From the NCBI RefSeq assembly GCF_947632445.1, contig NZ_CANRPM010000005.1, positions 22,672-86,671 of the forward strand: DNA of 64,000 nt. The letters run 5' to 3'. A program made the translations under genes and the position numbers. Under the pieces are notes generated by a model. The model did not search any database. It worked only from the letters and a program-made list of their open reading frames with translations, and was not told the DNA's origin. Of this stretch, positions 28,407-38,564 are shown piece by piece (positions within the stretch are counted from its first letter, which is position 1; the number at the start of each line of letters is the position of its first letter). This DNA comes from an uncultured Bacteroides sp. (GTDB lineage Bacteria; Bacteroidota; Bacteroidia; Bacteroidales; Bacteroidaceae).

Positions 28407-29963
28407 TTAGAACGGGACGGAACCATCCATTTCTTCCCCGCCGAAGGAATTGAGATCTGCTTCAGTGGGAGGAGGAGGGGTGGCCGTGCTACCGATAGGT
28501 GCATTCATGCGAGAACCGAAGGTAGTTCCCCCACCCTCGCCCGGAAGCGGTATTATCATGTCGTCCTCTGGATTCTGGAAACGGGTATATTGACCGATAA
28601 AACGCAGGCGAACGTCGCCGACAGCACCATTACGGTGTTTGGCTATGATGATTTCGGCCATACCGCGCAGGTCTGTGCCGTCGGCTGAAGTATAAATCTT
28701 ATAGTATTCGGGACGATGGATAAAGCACACCATATCGGCATCCTGCTCGATGGCACCGGACTCACGCAGGTCGCTCAGCTGCGGGCGCTTACCTTCCTCA
28801 CCTTCACGGTTTTCCACACTACGATTTAATTGCGACAAGGCAATGATGGGAATATTCAGTTCCTTGGCCAATCCCTTCAGAGAGCGGGAGATGGTACTGA
28901 CCTCTTCCTGACGGTTTCCGAAGAACATGCCGCTGGCATTCATCAGCTGAAGATAGTCGATGATGATGATCTTCACTCCATGCTCACGTACCAGTCGACG
29001 TGCCTTGGTACGCAGTTCAAACACCGAAAGCTGCGGCGTATCGTCCACGTATAGCGGAGCGTCCAGCAGATCACGCAGTTTATAATCCAGTTGTTGCCAC
29101 TCGTAATCGGCCAGCTGTCCGCTCTTTATTTTCTCGCTCGGTATTTCGCAGACATTCGATATCAGACGGTTCACAAGCTGCACATTACTCATTTCGAGCG
29201 AAAACAGTGCGACGGGATTATGAAAATTCACGGCAATATTCTTGGCCATAGACAGTACGAAAGCTGTCTTACCCATAGCCGGACGGGCAGCAATGATGAT
29301 AAGGTCGGAGTTCTGCCATCCTGAAGTCATCTTGTCCAGTTTGGTAAACCCGCTTTCCAATCCGCTCAAGCCGTCAGTACGTGCCGCCGCCTTCTGTATC
29401 AACTGATAAGCCTCGGAAATAACGGGGTTGATCTGCGTATAATCTTTCTTCATGTTCTGCTGGGAGATTTCAAAGAGCTTTCCCTCGGCCTCCTGCATCA
29501 AATCATCCACATCAATCGTTTCATCAAAAGCCTTTGTCTGGATAGTGCTGGTGAAGGTGATTAACTCACGGGCCAAAGCTTTTTGAGCAATGATGCGGGC
29601 ATGATATTCAATATGAGCCGACGAAGCCACCTTGCCGCTAAGCTGCGCCAGATAGAAAGGGCCTCCCACTTCTTCCAGTTCTCCCCGCTTGGAAAGTTGG
29701 TCCTTGACGGTAAGGATATCCACAGGCTTCTGATTGATTGCCAGGTCGGTAATGGCAGCATATATCAGCTGATGACGGCGTTCATAAAACGATTCCGGCC
29801 TCAGTATCTCGCCTACCAGTGAATAGGCATCTTTCTCTATCATCAGTGCGCCCAGTACAGCTTCCTCCAGTTCGGGAGCCTGGGGCTGAATGCGTCCGTA
29901 GTCGGTCACCGGCTGCGGTGTCTTGCTTCGCGATGTGCGAATGTTTCGTTTCTGTTCTGCCAT
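28407..29963 (-). CDS. dnaB: replicative DNA helicase DnaB
   Basis: 518 aa. The N-terminal DnaB domain (LEEAVLGALMIEKDAYS) and RecA-like core are present, with Walker A ARPAMGKTAF, Walker B IIIIDYLQLM and LNRSVENREGEEGKRPQLSD. A hexameric 5'-3' helicase at the replication fork. No intein is seen. The C-terminal ~60 residues are a low-complexity tail. Confidence 0.97.
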   Translation of the reverse strand: MAEQKRNIRTSRSKTPQPVTDYGRIQPQAPELEEAVLGALMIEKDAYSLVGEILRPESFYERRHQLIYAAITDLAINQKPVDILTVKDQLSKRGELEEVGGPFYLAQLSGKVASSAHIEYHARIIAQKALARELITFTSTIQTKAFDETIDVDDLMQEAEGKLFEISQQNMKKDYTQINPVISEAYQLIQKAAARTDGLSGLESGFTKLDKMTSGWQNSDLIIIAARPAMGKTAFVLSMAKNIAVNFHNPVALFSLEMSNVQLVNRLISNVCEIPSEKIKSGQLADYEWQQLDYKLRDLLDAPLYVDDTPQLSVFELRTKARRLVREHGVKIIIIDYLQLMNASGMFFGNRQEEVSTISRSLKGLAKELNIPIIALSQLNRSVENREGEEGKRPQLSDLRESGAIEQDADMVCFIHRPEYYKIYTSADGTDLRGMAEIIIAKHRNGAVGDVRLRFIGQYTRFQNPEDDMIIPLPGEGGGTTFGSRMNAPIGSTATPPPPTEADLNSFGGEEMDGSVPF

Positions 29964-30031
29964 GGCCTTGAATTATAGCGGTTTAATTGAATGACATTTT
30001 TCCCCTTGCCGCTTTTAGTACAAGGAGGAAA

Positions 30032-30039
30032 CAAAGATA
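30032..30039 (-). promoter_or_regulatory. -7 box of dnaB
   Basis: CAAAGATA on the plus strand is TATCTTTG on the minus strand, an exact TAnnTTTG, 68 bp before the dnaB start. Confidence 0.5.
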
Positions 30040-30117
30040 CGGGAAATTCTCCATACTCTATCTCCCCATTCCCGTCTTTTTATAAAACCTTTGTGCGGTG
30101 GTTTGCCGGTTTATTGT

Positions 30118-30125
30118 TACATTTG
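30118..30125 (+). promoter_or_regulatory. -7 box of ispE
   Basis: TACATTTG matches TAnnTTTG and lies 28 bp before the ispE start. TTTG motifs occur 12 and 24 bp upstream, neither at the ideal spacing. Confidence 0.5.
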
Positions 30126-30153
30126 TGCAAACAACCACGAACTTAGAACGAGT

Positions 30154-30984
30154 ATGATTACCTTTCCGAACGCTAAAATAAACTTGGGTTTAAACATTAC
30201 TGAGAAAAGACCCGATGGTTACCACAACTTGGAAACCATTTTCTACCCTATCCCGTTAGAAGACGCTTTGGAAGTATGTACCAGCTATAAAGGCGAAGGG
30301 AAATATTCGCTTACACAAAGCGGACTGCCGATTGAAGGAGATATAGAAAAAAACTTAGTTGTAAAGGCTTATAAATTGCTACAAGATGAAGGCTGTGATT
30401 TACCGCCCGTAAACATCTATCTGCATAAACACATTCCTTCGGGATCCGGGCTGGGAGGCGGTTCGGCTGATGCCGCTTTCATGCTGAAACTGCTGAACGG
30501 GACTTACAACCTGCATCTGACAGAAGAACGTCTGGAAAAATATGCCGCTTGCCTGGGTGCAGACTGCGCTTTTTTTATCCGTAACCGGCCAACGTATGCA
30601 GAAGGTATCGGAAATATCTTTTCACCGGTTGAACTCTCGTTGGCAAACTGGCAGTTAGTGCTGGTGAAACCGGCCGTTTTCGTTTCGACACGCGACGCTT
30701 TTGCCCGTATCCGTCCACAACATCCGATACACAACCTGAAAGACATTATACAGCTACCCATAGAAAAGTGGAAAGACTATATGGTAAATGACTTCGAAGA
30801 AAGTGTATTCCCACAATTCCCTATCATCGGTGACATCAAGGCGGAGCTTTATCGTATGGGAGCCGTCTATGCTTCGATGAGTGGTTCAGGATCGTCAGTC
30901 TACGGTCTGTTCGCTCCCGGCGCTTTTCTACCCGACGAAGACTTCAGTACAGGAAGTCAGATGTTCAGGCTCACACTGAAATGA
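30154..30984 (+). CDS. ispE: 4-diphosphocytidyl-2-C-methyl-D-erythritol kinase
   Basis: 276 aa from ATG 30154 ([20 protein letters not shown]). The longer frame from 30091 would span the promoter. The GHMP kinase motif [16 protein letters not shown] binds ATP, and [12 protein letters not shown] closes the active site. It phosphorylates CDP-methylerythritol in the non-mevalonate isoprenoid pathway. Confidence 0.95.
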   Translation: MITFPNAKINLGLNITEKRPDGYHNLETIFYPIPLEDALEVCTSYKGEGKYSLTQSGLPIEGDIEKNLVVKAYKLLQDEGCDLPPVNIYLHKHIPSGSGLGGGSADAAFMLKLLNGTYNLHLTEERLEKYAACLGADCAFFIRNRPTYAEGIGNIFSPVELSLANWQLVLVKPAVFVSTRDAFARIRPQHPIHNLKDIIQLPIEKWKDYMVNDFEESVFPQFPIIGDIKAELYRMGAVYASMSGSGSSVYGLFAPGAFLPDEDFSTGSQMFRLTLK

Positions 30985-31000
30985 CCATACAACAAAAAAT

Positions 31001-31053
31001 AAGAATGGCACACTAAGTCTGCGAAATCTTCGCTTACATTGTGTGCCATTCTT
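31001..31053. terminator. bidirectional terminator between ispE and purT
   Basis: AAGAATGGCACAC (31001-31013) pairs perfectly with GTGTGCCATTCTT (31041-31053), a 13-bp stem between convergent genes. The A/T-rich stem ends give short T runs in both directions. Confidence 0.8.
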
Positions 31054-31072
31054 CTGTAAACAGGTATTTCTA

Positions 31073-32239
31073 TCAATAGACTTCTACCTTGGCGGCCAAC
31101 GCTTTAGTCTTATCACGCAGAGCATCGAGGTCACTGCCCAAAGGCGCATAGCACAGGACTACCCCCATACGACGATTAACACGGGTAGTAGGCTTGCCGA
31201 AAATACGCAGATAAGTATCCTCAGCCTCAGTTACAGCTTCCATTCCCCGGTAATTAGGGCGTTCCTGGCTGGCGATTGGCGAAAGGATGACCGCACTGGC
31301 CCCCATACGTTCTTGCTTGATGTTTGGAATGGGAAGTCCCAAGACAGCACGCAGGTGCAGTTCAAACTCATTCAGGTTCTGTGTCCCCGCCAATGTCACC
31401 ATACCTGTATCATGCGGACGTGGTGAGAGTTCGGAGAAATAAACGCCATTCTCGTGACTCAAGAAGAACTCTACTCCCCACAGGCCGGCACCCGTCAAAG
31501 CACGTGTCACTTTTTCTGCCATGTCTTGTGCTTCTTTCAATTGGGCCGGATCAATACGGGCAGGCTGGAAGCTTTCACGGTAATCACCACCCTTTTGTAC
31601 ATGCCCGATAGGCGGGCAGAACAGCGTAACACCATTCTTTTGAGTTACAGTAAGCAGCGTTATTTCACTGTCAAACTTGATAAATTCTTCAATAATCAGT
31701 TCTTTGATATCACCCCTACTTCCATTGCAACCATATTCCCAGGCATGTTCCAATTCGTTTGCACTCTTCACAAGCGACTGCCCCTTTCCCGATGAAGACA
31801 TCAACGGCTTAACCACACAAGGAAAACCAATCTGAGCCGCTGCCTCTTTCAATTCGTCAAGTGATTTTGCATAAAAATATTTCGCTGTTTTCAGTCCCAA
31901 CTCCTTGGCTGCCAAGTCACGAATGGCCTTACGGTTCATTGTAAAATTCACTGCGCGGGCACTTGGAACAACCTGAATTCCTTCTTTCTCGAAATCGTAA
32001 AGGCGCTCGGTACGAATAGCCTCAATCTCCGGGACGATAATATCGGGATGATGCTTGCGCACAACACGCTCCAAAGCATCGCCATCGAGCATACTGAACA
32101 CCTCACATTCATCTGCTACCTGCATGGCAGGTGCGCCAGCATACGAATCGCAGGCTATGATATACTGTCCTTTCCGTTGAGCCGAGATAACAAATTCCTT
32201 ACCCAGTTCACCGGAGCCTAATAATAAAATCTTCTTCAT
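31073..32239 (-). CDS. purT: formate-dependent phosphoribosylglycinamide formyltransferase
   Basis: 388 aa ATP-grasp enzyme. N-terminal [15 protein letters not shown], central [18 protein letters not shown] (ATP grasp) and [23 protein letters not shown] with metal-binding glutamates are typical of PurT. It makes formyl-GAR from GAR, formate and ATP in purine synthesis without folate. Confidence 0.95.
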   Translation of the reverse strand: MKKILLLGSGELGKEFVISAQRKGQYIIACDSYAGAPAMQVADECEVFSMLDGDALERVVRKHHPDIIVPEIEAIRTERLYDFEKEGIQVVPSARAVNFTMNRKAIRDLAAKELGLKTAKYFYAKSLDELKEAAAQIGFPCVVKPLMSSSGKGQSLVKSANELEHAWEYGCNGSRGDIKELIIEEFIKFDSEITLLTVTQKNGVTLFCPPIGHVQKGGDYRESFQPARIDPAQLKEAQDMAEKVTRALTGAGLWGVEFFLSHENGVYFSELSPRPHDTGMVTLAGTQNLNEFELHLRAVLGLPIPNIKQERMGASAVILSPIASQERPNYRGMEAVTEAEDTYLRIFGKPTTRVNRRMGVVLCYAPLGSDLDALRDKTKALAAKVEVY

Positions 32240-32310
32240 TATAATCTGTCTTTTATCTGTATTTCTTTTGTTCTGAAACGACCTCCGATTTTTTCAACTT
32301 CAACGTCCAT

Positions 32311-33828
32311 TTATTGATGCTGCTCTCTCAATAAATCGTTTACAGTTTTCACAGGATTGAATGTGCTTAACGGAACTTCTACAAAGACAGTATTCCAATC
32401 GCTCATAGCACCATTCCACAAACCAGGAAGTTCGAGAGCCTTCAGTTCTTTTCCATTTTTCGACTTATATGAAATAAATCCAGTCGCCTTATCCACATAT
32501 TTCGTCAGGTCGAACTTGTTCCCTTTATAATCGCGTACTGCACATACCAGATCAACAGGATTGAAATGCGTCCCTTTTTCGAACATTTCTTTCTTTTCGG
32601 GATCTTTCATGTCTATCTGAGAACTTTCCAAGATCTGTAATGAAATAGTTCCATCGCTGTTGTAAGCCAGGAACGGTCCGCCACCCGGTTCGCCTACATT
32701 CTTTACCATACCGCATACACGCATCGGCCGGTTAAGTTTCTTTTTCAGGTAAATAGCCAGTTCAGAATCCTCAAAGTTCTTCACTTCCAAATTCTTACAA
32801 TGAAGTTTTTTCTGTAGGAATTGAAGCATCTCAAGGACTTGCTCGTGAGAATACTTACCACTGTCGAGCAACTGCAGATAGGCAAATGCCTTTTGCTGTA
32901 AAGCGACCAATACACCGGCTATCAGTTTCTTATATAATACAGTATCCCCTTTCAGCTTATCGGGTACCACATTGTCGATGTTCTTGATAAATACAATATC
33001 TGCATCCAAGTCGTTCAGGTTCTCGATTAATGCCCCGTGGCCACCCGGACGAAAAAGGAATTTTCCATTATCACGGAAAGGTTTGTTCTCCATATCCGCA
33101 GCAATGGTATCTGTGCTGGGCTTCTGTTCGGAGAAACTAATATTATAATCTACTCCATATTTTTTAGCATAAGCAGCAGCTTTTTTATCAACAAGTTCCT
33201 TAAACAATGCACGATGTTCGGGCGATACAGTAAAATGTACATTTACCTTTCCATTCTTGTTGGCTGCATAAAGAGCGCCTTCTACCAAATGTTCTTCAAC
33301 CGGAGTACGGTTACCGTCTTCGTATTTATGGAATTTCAGCAAACCTTTGGGAAGAGCGCCATAATTCAATCCCGCAGATTCCAACAGAGCTGCAACTACA
33401 AACTTGTATTTCCCTCCACTTATCAGTTCGGCTATCTTCTTGCCCGTTGTTTTCAGACAAGCTTCTTCCAAATCGGAATAAAATGCAAACTTTTCGATTT
33501 TCTCAAAAAATGTCTTCTCAAAAGACGTCTGCGGCATATCGTATTCAGCTCCCAAAAATTCGAATAAGTTCTTAAACATACGACTGGCAGCTCCTGAAGC
33601 GGGAACAAATTTCACAACTGTCTTGTCTGTCTGCATGTATGCCTCCCATGCGTCTAAATACTTTTTCTGTTCATCGGTAGCAGGAGCAAAGATACCGTTC
33701 TCTACAGAAGCCGCCGCAGCCAGTTTCAGATAAGGAAATCCCTTTTCGAAGCAAGCCAACTGTTCTTCAATTTGTTTTTCACTGATGCCTTTCTTTTCAA
33801 GCATCTCTTTGTCTTGTGGTGTCATCAT
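32311..33828 (-). CDS. DUF4301 family protein
   Basis: 505 aa, cytoplasmic, start MMTPQDKEMLEKKGISEKQI. KFVPASGAASRMFKNLFEFL near residue 73-92 and FRPGGHGALIENLNDLDADI in the middle resemble sugar nucleotidyltransferase folds and are hallmarks of DUF4301, a Bacteroidetes family. The reaction is not known. No partner gene is evident; purT lies 71 bp downstream on the same strand. Confidence 0.85.
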   Translation of the reverse strand: MMTPQDKEMLEKKGISEKQIEEQLACFEKGFPYLKLAAAASVENGIFAPATDEQKKYLDAWEAYMQTDKTVVKFVPASGAASRMFKNLFEFLGAEYDMPQTSFEKTFFEKIEKFAFYSDLEEACLKTTGKKIAELISGGKYKFVVAALLESAGLNYGALPKGLLKFHKYEDGNRTPVEEHLVEGALYAANKNGKVNVHFTVSPEHRALFKELVDKKAAAYAKKYGVDYNISFSEQKPSTDTIAADMENKPFRDNGKFLFRPGGHGALIENLNDLDADIVFIKNIDNVVPDKLKGDTVLYKKLIAGVLVALQQKAFAYLQLLDSGKYSHEQVLEMLQFLQKKLHCKNLEVKNFEDSELAIYLKKKLNRPMRVCGMVKNVGEPGGGPFLAYNSDGTISLQILESSQIDMKDPEKKEMFEKGTHFNPVDLVCAVRDYKGNKFDLTKYVDKATGFISYKSKNGKELKALELPGLWNGAMSDWNTVFVEVPLSTFNPVKTVNDLLREQHQ

Positions 33829-33988
33829 AATATGTATGTTTTTATAAGTTTCAGCCTTTTACTGCCCAAAAATACAAAAAAACTGTAACAGTCGGTAAGA
33901 AACAGAAGAAAAAACGATGTAGAGCAAAATCATTTTGTCTACTATGAGCGGAAATCAGATTGCAAAAGGATTATCCACAAAAAAAACG

Positions 33989-33996
33989 TATATTTG
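33989..33996 (+). promoter_or_regulatory. -7 box of the two-component operon
   Basis: TATATTTG is an exact TAnnTTTG match, 34 bp before the response regulator start at 34031. It supports using that start and not the longer frame. Confidence 0.5.
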
Positions 33997-34030
33997 TCTG
34001 CCAAAACAGACAAGCATCGCGAGAACTAAG

Positions 34031-35356
34031 ATGAAAAAAGCCGGAAACATACTTATCATAGACGACAACCGAGGCGTACGCAACGCTTTGCAATTACTGC
34101 TAAAGCCGCACTTCGACCGCATAGAAGCCCTCTCCTCACCTGTCTCTCTTCCGACATGCCTAAACGCAACAGATTGGCAGGTCATACTACTTGACATGAA
34201 CTTTAAGGCTGGGATCAACAATGGTAATGAAGGTCTCTACTGGCTGCATGAAATAAAGAAAATGAAACCATACATCCCTGTAGTACTATTTACAGCCTAC
34301 GCAGACATCAGCTTGGCTGTACGTGGTATCAAGGAAGGAGCTACGGACTTTGTGGTAAAGCCATGGGATAACGAAAAACTGATTGAGACCTTGCTTTCAG
34401 CCGCCATGCCTCCCGAAAAGCTACAGACAAAAGAAAGTATCCCAATGTATTGGGGAGAGAGTGCCGCCATGAACCGCCTACGACGCCTTGTAGAAAAAGT
34501 AGCAGACACCGATGCCAATGTACTGATAACCGGTGAAAACGGTACGGGAAAAGAAATGCTTGCACGAGAAATACACCGTCTTTCATCGCGTCGCCATCAC
34601 GAGATGATTACTGTAGATATGGGTGCCCTGACCGAATCTTTGTTTGAAAGCGAGCTTTTCGGCCACGTAAAAGGGGCTTTTACTGATGCGCGGAATGAAC
34701 GTACCGGCAAATTTGAAGCAGCTAACGACAGTTCCTTATTTCTCGATGAAATAGGTAATCTGCCTTTCCACCTGCAAGCCAAATTGCTTACAGCCATCCA
34801 ACAGAAGGCTGTTGTCAAAGTAGGAAGCAATCTGCCCATACCCGTCAATATACGCCTAATCTGCGCGACCAACCGCAACCTGCCCGACATGGTAAAACGT
34901 GGTGAGTTTCGAGAAGACTTGCTTTACCGCATCAATACAATCCATTTGGAAATACCGCCTTTACGCCAGCGGACAGAAGATATTCTGCCACTTGCCGAAC
35001 AATTTGTCTGCCGTTTTTGTCAACAATATCACAAGAAACCACTTACACTACCCGATGATTCATGCGATAAGCTCTTAAAACATCCCTGGTATGGCAACAT
35101 CCGTGAATTGGAGCACACCATCGAAAAGGCGGTCATCATTTGCGACGGTGCTATCCTGACGTCTGATTGCTTTCAGTTAACACATTCGTCTGCCCGGCCA
35201 GCCACAGATTCCCAAGTCTCTACATTGGAAGCAATGGAGCGTCAAATGATAACGAAGGCTATACAGAATTGTGAAGGAAACCTTTCGGCCGTAGCAGCCA
35301 GCTTGGGTATCAGCCGACAAACCTTATATAACAAAATGAAAAAATACGGACTATAA
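34031..35356 (+). CDS. sigma-54-dependent response regulator, NtrC/NtrX type
   Basis: 441 aa from ATG 34031 (MKKAGNILIIDDNRGVRNAL). The receiver domain has the acidic pair D11-D12, phospho-acceptor D55 and a lysine in VVKPWDNEKL. The AAA+ domain has Walker A ITGENGTGKEML and the sigma-54 contact loop GAFTDA (in place of the common GAFTGA). The C-terminus is a Fis-type helix-turn-helix (LSAVAASLGISRQTLYNKMK). It is followed 11 bp later by its kinase gene. Confidence 0.93.
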   Translation: MKKAGNILIIDDNRGVRNALQLLLKPHFDRIEALSSPVSLPTCLNATDWQVILLDMNFKAGINNGNEGLYWLHEIKKMKPYIPVVLFTAYADISLAVRGIKEGATDFVVKPWDNEKLIETLLSAAMPPEKLQTKESIPMYWGESAAMNRLRRLVEKVADTDANVLITGENGTGKEMLAREIHRLSSRRHHEMITVDMGALTESLFESELFGHVKGAFTDARNERTGKFEAANDSSLFLDEIGNLPFHLQAKLLTAIQQKAVVKVGSNLPIPVNIRLICATNRNLPDMVKRGEFREDLLYRINTIHLEIPPLRQRTEDILPLAEQFVCRFCQQYHKKPLTLPDDSCDKLLKHPWYGNIRELEHTIEKAVIICDGAILTSDCFQLTHSSARPATDSQVSTLEAMERQMITKAIQNCEGNLSAVAASLGISRQTLYNKMKKYGL

Positions 35357-35367
35357 TCCCAATAGCT

Positions 35368-36738
35368 ATGACTTTCCACAACCTTTCCCTATACTATTCC
35401 TTTCGCACAACCGTCAGTCTCATTACGGCACTCGCGTCAGGATTTGCATGGGCTGTCTGCATCGTTGACACTTCCGAACTACAGCTATCGGAAAGCAAAT
35501 TTCTTTTAGCCCTCTTCCTAACTGTTCTGTTGTTTGTAGTGCTATACTGGCAATTGCAATTATATAAACAACACGCCCGAAAAGTGCTCTTCTTTCTCGA
35601 TGCCATTGAGAACAATGACACATCTATCCATTTTGCAGAAGATAGCAGTACTCCCGACAGCCGGCTCGTAAATCATGCAATTAATCGGGTTGCCCAGATT
35701 TTATATCAAGTTAAAACCGAGACAGCCCAACAAGAAAAATATTATGAACTAATATTGAATTGCGTGGATACAGGTATCATTGTGCTCAATGATAAAGGAG
35801 TAGTCTGCCAAAAAAACAATGGAGCCTTACACTTGTTGGGTACAGACATACTGACCCATATCGTCCAATTGGAACGTATCGACAAAAAACTGGCTAACCT
35901 GTTAAAGAATTGCCATGCAGGGAATAAACTGCAAGTCCCCATCTGCAACGAAAGAGGAACAAGAAATCTGGCTGTACACGTCAGCGAAATCATGCTTCAT
36001 GGCGATCATCTCCGCATACTGGCTTTAAATGATATACATAATGAGCTGGATGAGAAAGAGATAGACTCGTGGACCAAACTCACCAAAGTGCTGACACACG
36101 AAATCATGAACTCTGTCACCCCTATCACTTCTCTAAGCAAAACCCTATTACAGCTTGCCAAGGATGAAAATAAAATCAATCGGGACGAACTACAAGGCGG
36201 CCTTCAGACTATTTGTGCCACAAGTCAAAGCCTGATGGCCTTTGTTGAATCCTACCGGCAGTTCACACACATTCCGTCACCCATACCGGAATTGTTCTAT
36301 GTAAAAGACTTTACCAAACGCATGATTAGTCTGGCACGTCATCAATATCCCAATTCCAACATTACCTTCCTGACAGAAATCACTCCCGATGACCTTATCC
36401 TGTATGCAGATGAAAATCTGATTTCACAGGTAATGACCAACCTTTTAAAAAACGCAGTACAGGCCATCGAAAGCGAAAACAAAGATAAGAAAGAGAAATA
36501 CATCCGCATTCATGCCTACTGCAACGAAGAAGAAGCTGTCGTCATTGAAATAACGAACAATGGGCCACCTATCCCACCCGACATAGAAAATCATATTTTT
36601 GTGCCTTTCTTTACCACCCGTGAAAAAGGCAGTGGTGTCGGATTAAGCATTTCGCGTCAGATTATGCGCCTGTCGGGAGGTAGCCTCACCTTAAAAGGCG
36701 ATGAGAAAGAAACTACATTCGTACTTAAATTCAATTAA
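35368..36738 (+). CDS. sensor histidine kinase, NtrY-like
   Basis: 456 aa. Two N-terminal membrane helices (about 13-33 and 44-62) are followed by a PAS-like region (about 125-225), an H-box VLTHEIMNSVTPITSLS with H244, and an ATPase domain with LLKNAVQAIESE and a glycine-rich EKGSGVGLSISRQIM. It should phosphorylate the adjacent sigma-54 regulator. The signal sensed is unknown. There is almost no periplasmic loop, suggesting a membrane or cytoplasmic signal. Confidence 0.92.
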   Translation: MTFHNLSLYYSFRTTVSLITALASGFAWAVCIVDTSELQLSESKFLLALFLTVLLFVVLYWQLQLYKQHARKVLFFLDAIENNDTSIHFAEDSSTPDSRLVNHAINRVAQILYQVKTETAQQEKYYELILNCVDTGIIVLNDKGVVCQKNNGALHLLGTDILTHIVQLERIDKKLANLLKNCHAGNKLQVPICNERGTRNLAVHVSEIMLHGDHLRILALNDIHNELDEKEIDSWTKLTKVLTHEIMNSVTPITSLSKTLLQLAKDENKINRDELQGGLQTICATSQSLMAFVESYRQFTHIPSPIPELFYVKDFTKRMISLARHQYPNSNITFLTEITPDDLILYADENLISQVMTNLLKNAVQAIESENKDKKEKYIRIHAYCNEEEAVVIEITNNGPPIPPDIENHIFVPFFTTREKGSGVGLSISRQIMRLSGGSLTLKGDEKETTFVLKFN

Positions 36739-36808
36739 ATCACAAATGGATTTAAGATAACATTATGCTTTTTTACTCTCGGAAATATAGATGAACGGAA
36801 ATCGTTAA

Positions 36809-36852
36809 AGCACAGAGTAAGTCCCGGAGGACATCAAGGAAAACTCTGTGCT
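36809..36852. terminator. hairpin between convergent kinase and proS genes
   Basis: AGCACAGAGT (36809-36818) and ACTCTGTGCT (36843-36852) form a perfect 10-bp stem with a 24-nt loop between convergent genes. There is no T tract. A transcription barrier is likely but unproven. Confidence 0.5.
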
Positions 36853-36923
36853 AATAAGGGATATATGGTCTAGAATTTATAGACGGACATCATGCGGATA
36901 ATCATATAACTTACTCTCATTCA

Positions 36924-38417
36924 TTAATATGAACGGGCAAAAATTACCCGGCAAGCCGAAGGTTTACCTGTTACCATACACTTACCCGGCTCTTTATCAC
37001 CTGGAACCAATGAATTAAATGGAATACAGCGGATGGTAGCCTTGGTTTCTTCCTTAATTTTTTCTTCTGTTTCGGTCGTGCCGTCCCAGTGTGCCAGAAT
37101 GAAACCGCCCTCTTCGATCTTCTCTTTAAACTCGTCGTAGCTGTCTACTGTTGTGATACGGCTATTGCGGTAATTCAAGGCCTTTTGATAAATGTTATTC
37201 TGAATATCTTCCAACAGATTCTTTACATATTCTTCAATGCCGTCGCATGAACGGGTTTCTTTCTCCAGCGTATCGCGACGCATCACTTCTATCGTGTTGT
37301 TTTCCAGGTCGCGGCCGCCAATCACAAGACGTACAGGAATTCCCTTTACTTCATAATCGGCAAACTTGAAACCCGGACGTTTGTTGTCAGCATTGTCATA
37401 TTTCACGGAAATGCCCATCGCTTTCAGTTTGGCAACGATGCCGGCTGCTTTCTCGTCAATCTTTTGCAACATTTCCGCATTCTTGTAAATAGGAACAATA
37501 ACTACCTGAATCGGAGCCAGATGCGGAGGAAGTACCAAACCGTTATCATCGGAGTGCGTCATGATGAGAGCACCCATCAGACGGGTTGATACGCCCCATG
37601 AAGTGGCCCAAACATATTCCAATTTATTCTCTTTGTTGACAAACTGAACATCAAATGCCTTGGCAAAATTCTGTCCCAAGAAATGAGACGTACCGCTCTG
37701 TAATGCTTTGCCATCCTGCATCATCGCCTCGATAGTATAAGTATTGAGTGCTCCTGCAAAGCGTTCGTTAGCAGATTTTACACCTTTCACCACAGGCACT
37801 GCCATATACTTTTCTGCAAAGTCGGCATATACATTCAGCATCTTCACAGCTTCTGCCTCGGCTTCTTCTTTAGTGGCATGAGCCGTATGTCCTTCCTGCC
37901 ACAGAAATTCCGCTGTACGCAAGAACAAGCGGGTACGCATTTCCCAACGGAAGACATTAGCCCACTGATTGCATAGGATAGGCAGATCGCGATAGGAGTT
38001 TATCCAATTCTTATATGTATTCCAGATAATGGTTTCTGATGTCGGACGAATAATCAACTCTTCTTCCAACTTAGCAGCCGGGTCGACAACCACTCCACCA
38101 CCCGCAGGATCGTTCTTCAATCTATAGTGAGTTACAACTGCACATTCTTTAGCGAAACCTTCTACATGTTCTGCTTCACGACTAAGGAAAGATTTAGGAA
38201 TCAAAAGCGGGAAATAGGCATTTACGTGTCCTGTCTCTTTGAACATGTCGTCCAGCTGACGTTGCATTTTCTCCCATATAGCGTATCCATACGGTTTGAT
38301 AACCATACATCCACGCACTGCCGACTGTTCGGCCAAGTCGGCCTTGACAACCAATTCATTGTACCACTGCGAATAGTTCTCACTGCGTTTGGTCAGTTCT
38401 TTCAGTTCTACTGCCAT
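36924..38417 (-). CDS. proS: prolyl-tRNA synthetase, eukaryote/archaeal type
   Basis: 497 aa class II synthetase without the bacterial insertion domain. Motif 2 is [20 protein letters not shown] and motif 3 lies in [20 protein letters not shown]. The anticodon-binding domain and the C-terminal zinc-type domain ending in ARSY mark the ProS type 3 lineage. It charges tRNA-Pro. Confidence 0.96.
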   Translation of the reverse strand: MAVELKELTKRSENYSQWYNELVVKADLAEQSAVRGCMVIKPYGYAIWEKMQRQLDDMFKETGHVNAYFPLLIPKSFLSREAEHVEGFAKECAVVTHYRLKNDPAGGGVVVDPAAKLEEELIIRPTSETIIWNTYKNWINSYRDLPILCNQWANVFRWEMRTRLFLRTAEFLWQEGHTAHATKEEAEAEAVKMLNVYADFAEKYMAVPVVKGVKSANERFAGALNTYTIEAMMQDGKALQSGTSHFLGQNFAKAFDVQFVNKENKLEYVWATSWGVSTRLMGALIMTHSDDNGLVLPPHLAPIQVVIVPIYKNAEMLQKIDEKAAGIVAKLKAMGISVKYDNADNKRPGFKFADYEVKGIPVRLVIGGRDLENNTIEVMRRDTLEKETRSCDGIEEYVKNLLEDIQNNIYQKALNYRNSRITTVDSYDEFKEKIEEGGFILAHWDGTTETEEKIKEETKATIRCIPFNSLVPGDKEPGKCMVTGKPSACRVIFARSY

Positions 38418-38462
38418 TTCTATCTATATTTAAGTTTGTTTTCTATCGTTTCAAATGAAGCG

Positions 38463-38470
38463 CAAAATTA
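38463..38470 (-). promoter_or_regulatory. -7 box of proS
   Basis: CAAAATTA on the plus strand reads TAATTTTG on the minus strand, matching TAnnTTTG, 45 bp before the proS start. Confidence 0.45.
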
Positions 38471-38564
38471 CGAATTTCTACTGAATAACGAAGTATCTGA
38501 TTTCAGATTTTTCATGCCGGACGAAAGAGAACAAGGCCCATAAAGAGAATCAAATCCGCTGTCT

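Noticed and set aside
32311..33828. DUF4301 gene as part of a purine operon
   Set aside because: It is on the same strand as purT, but a gap of 71 bp and no shared pathway are evident, so no functional link is claimed.
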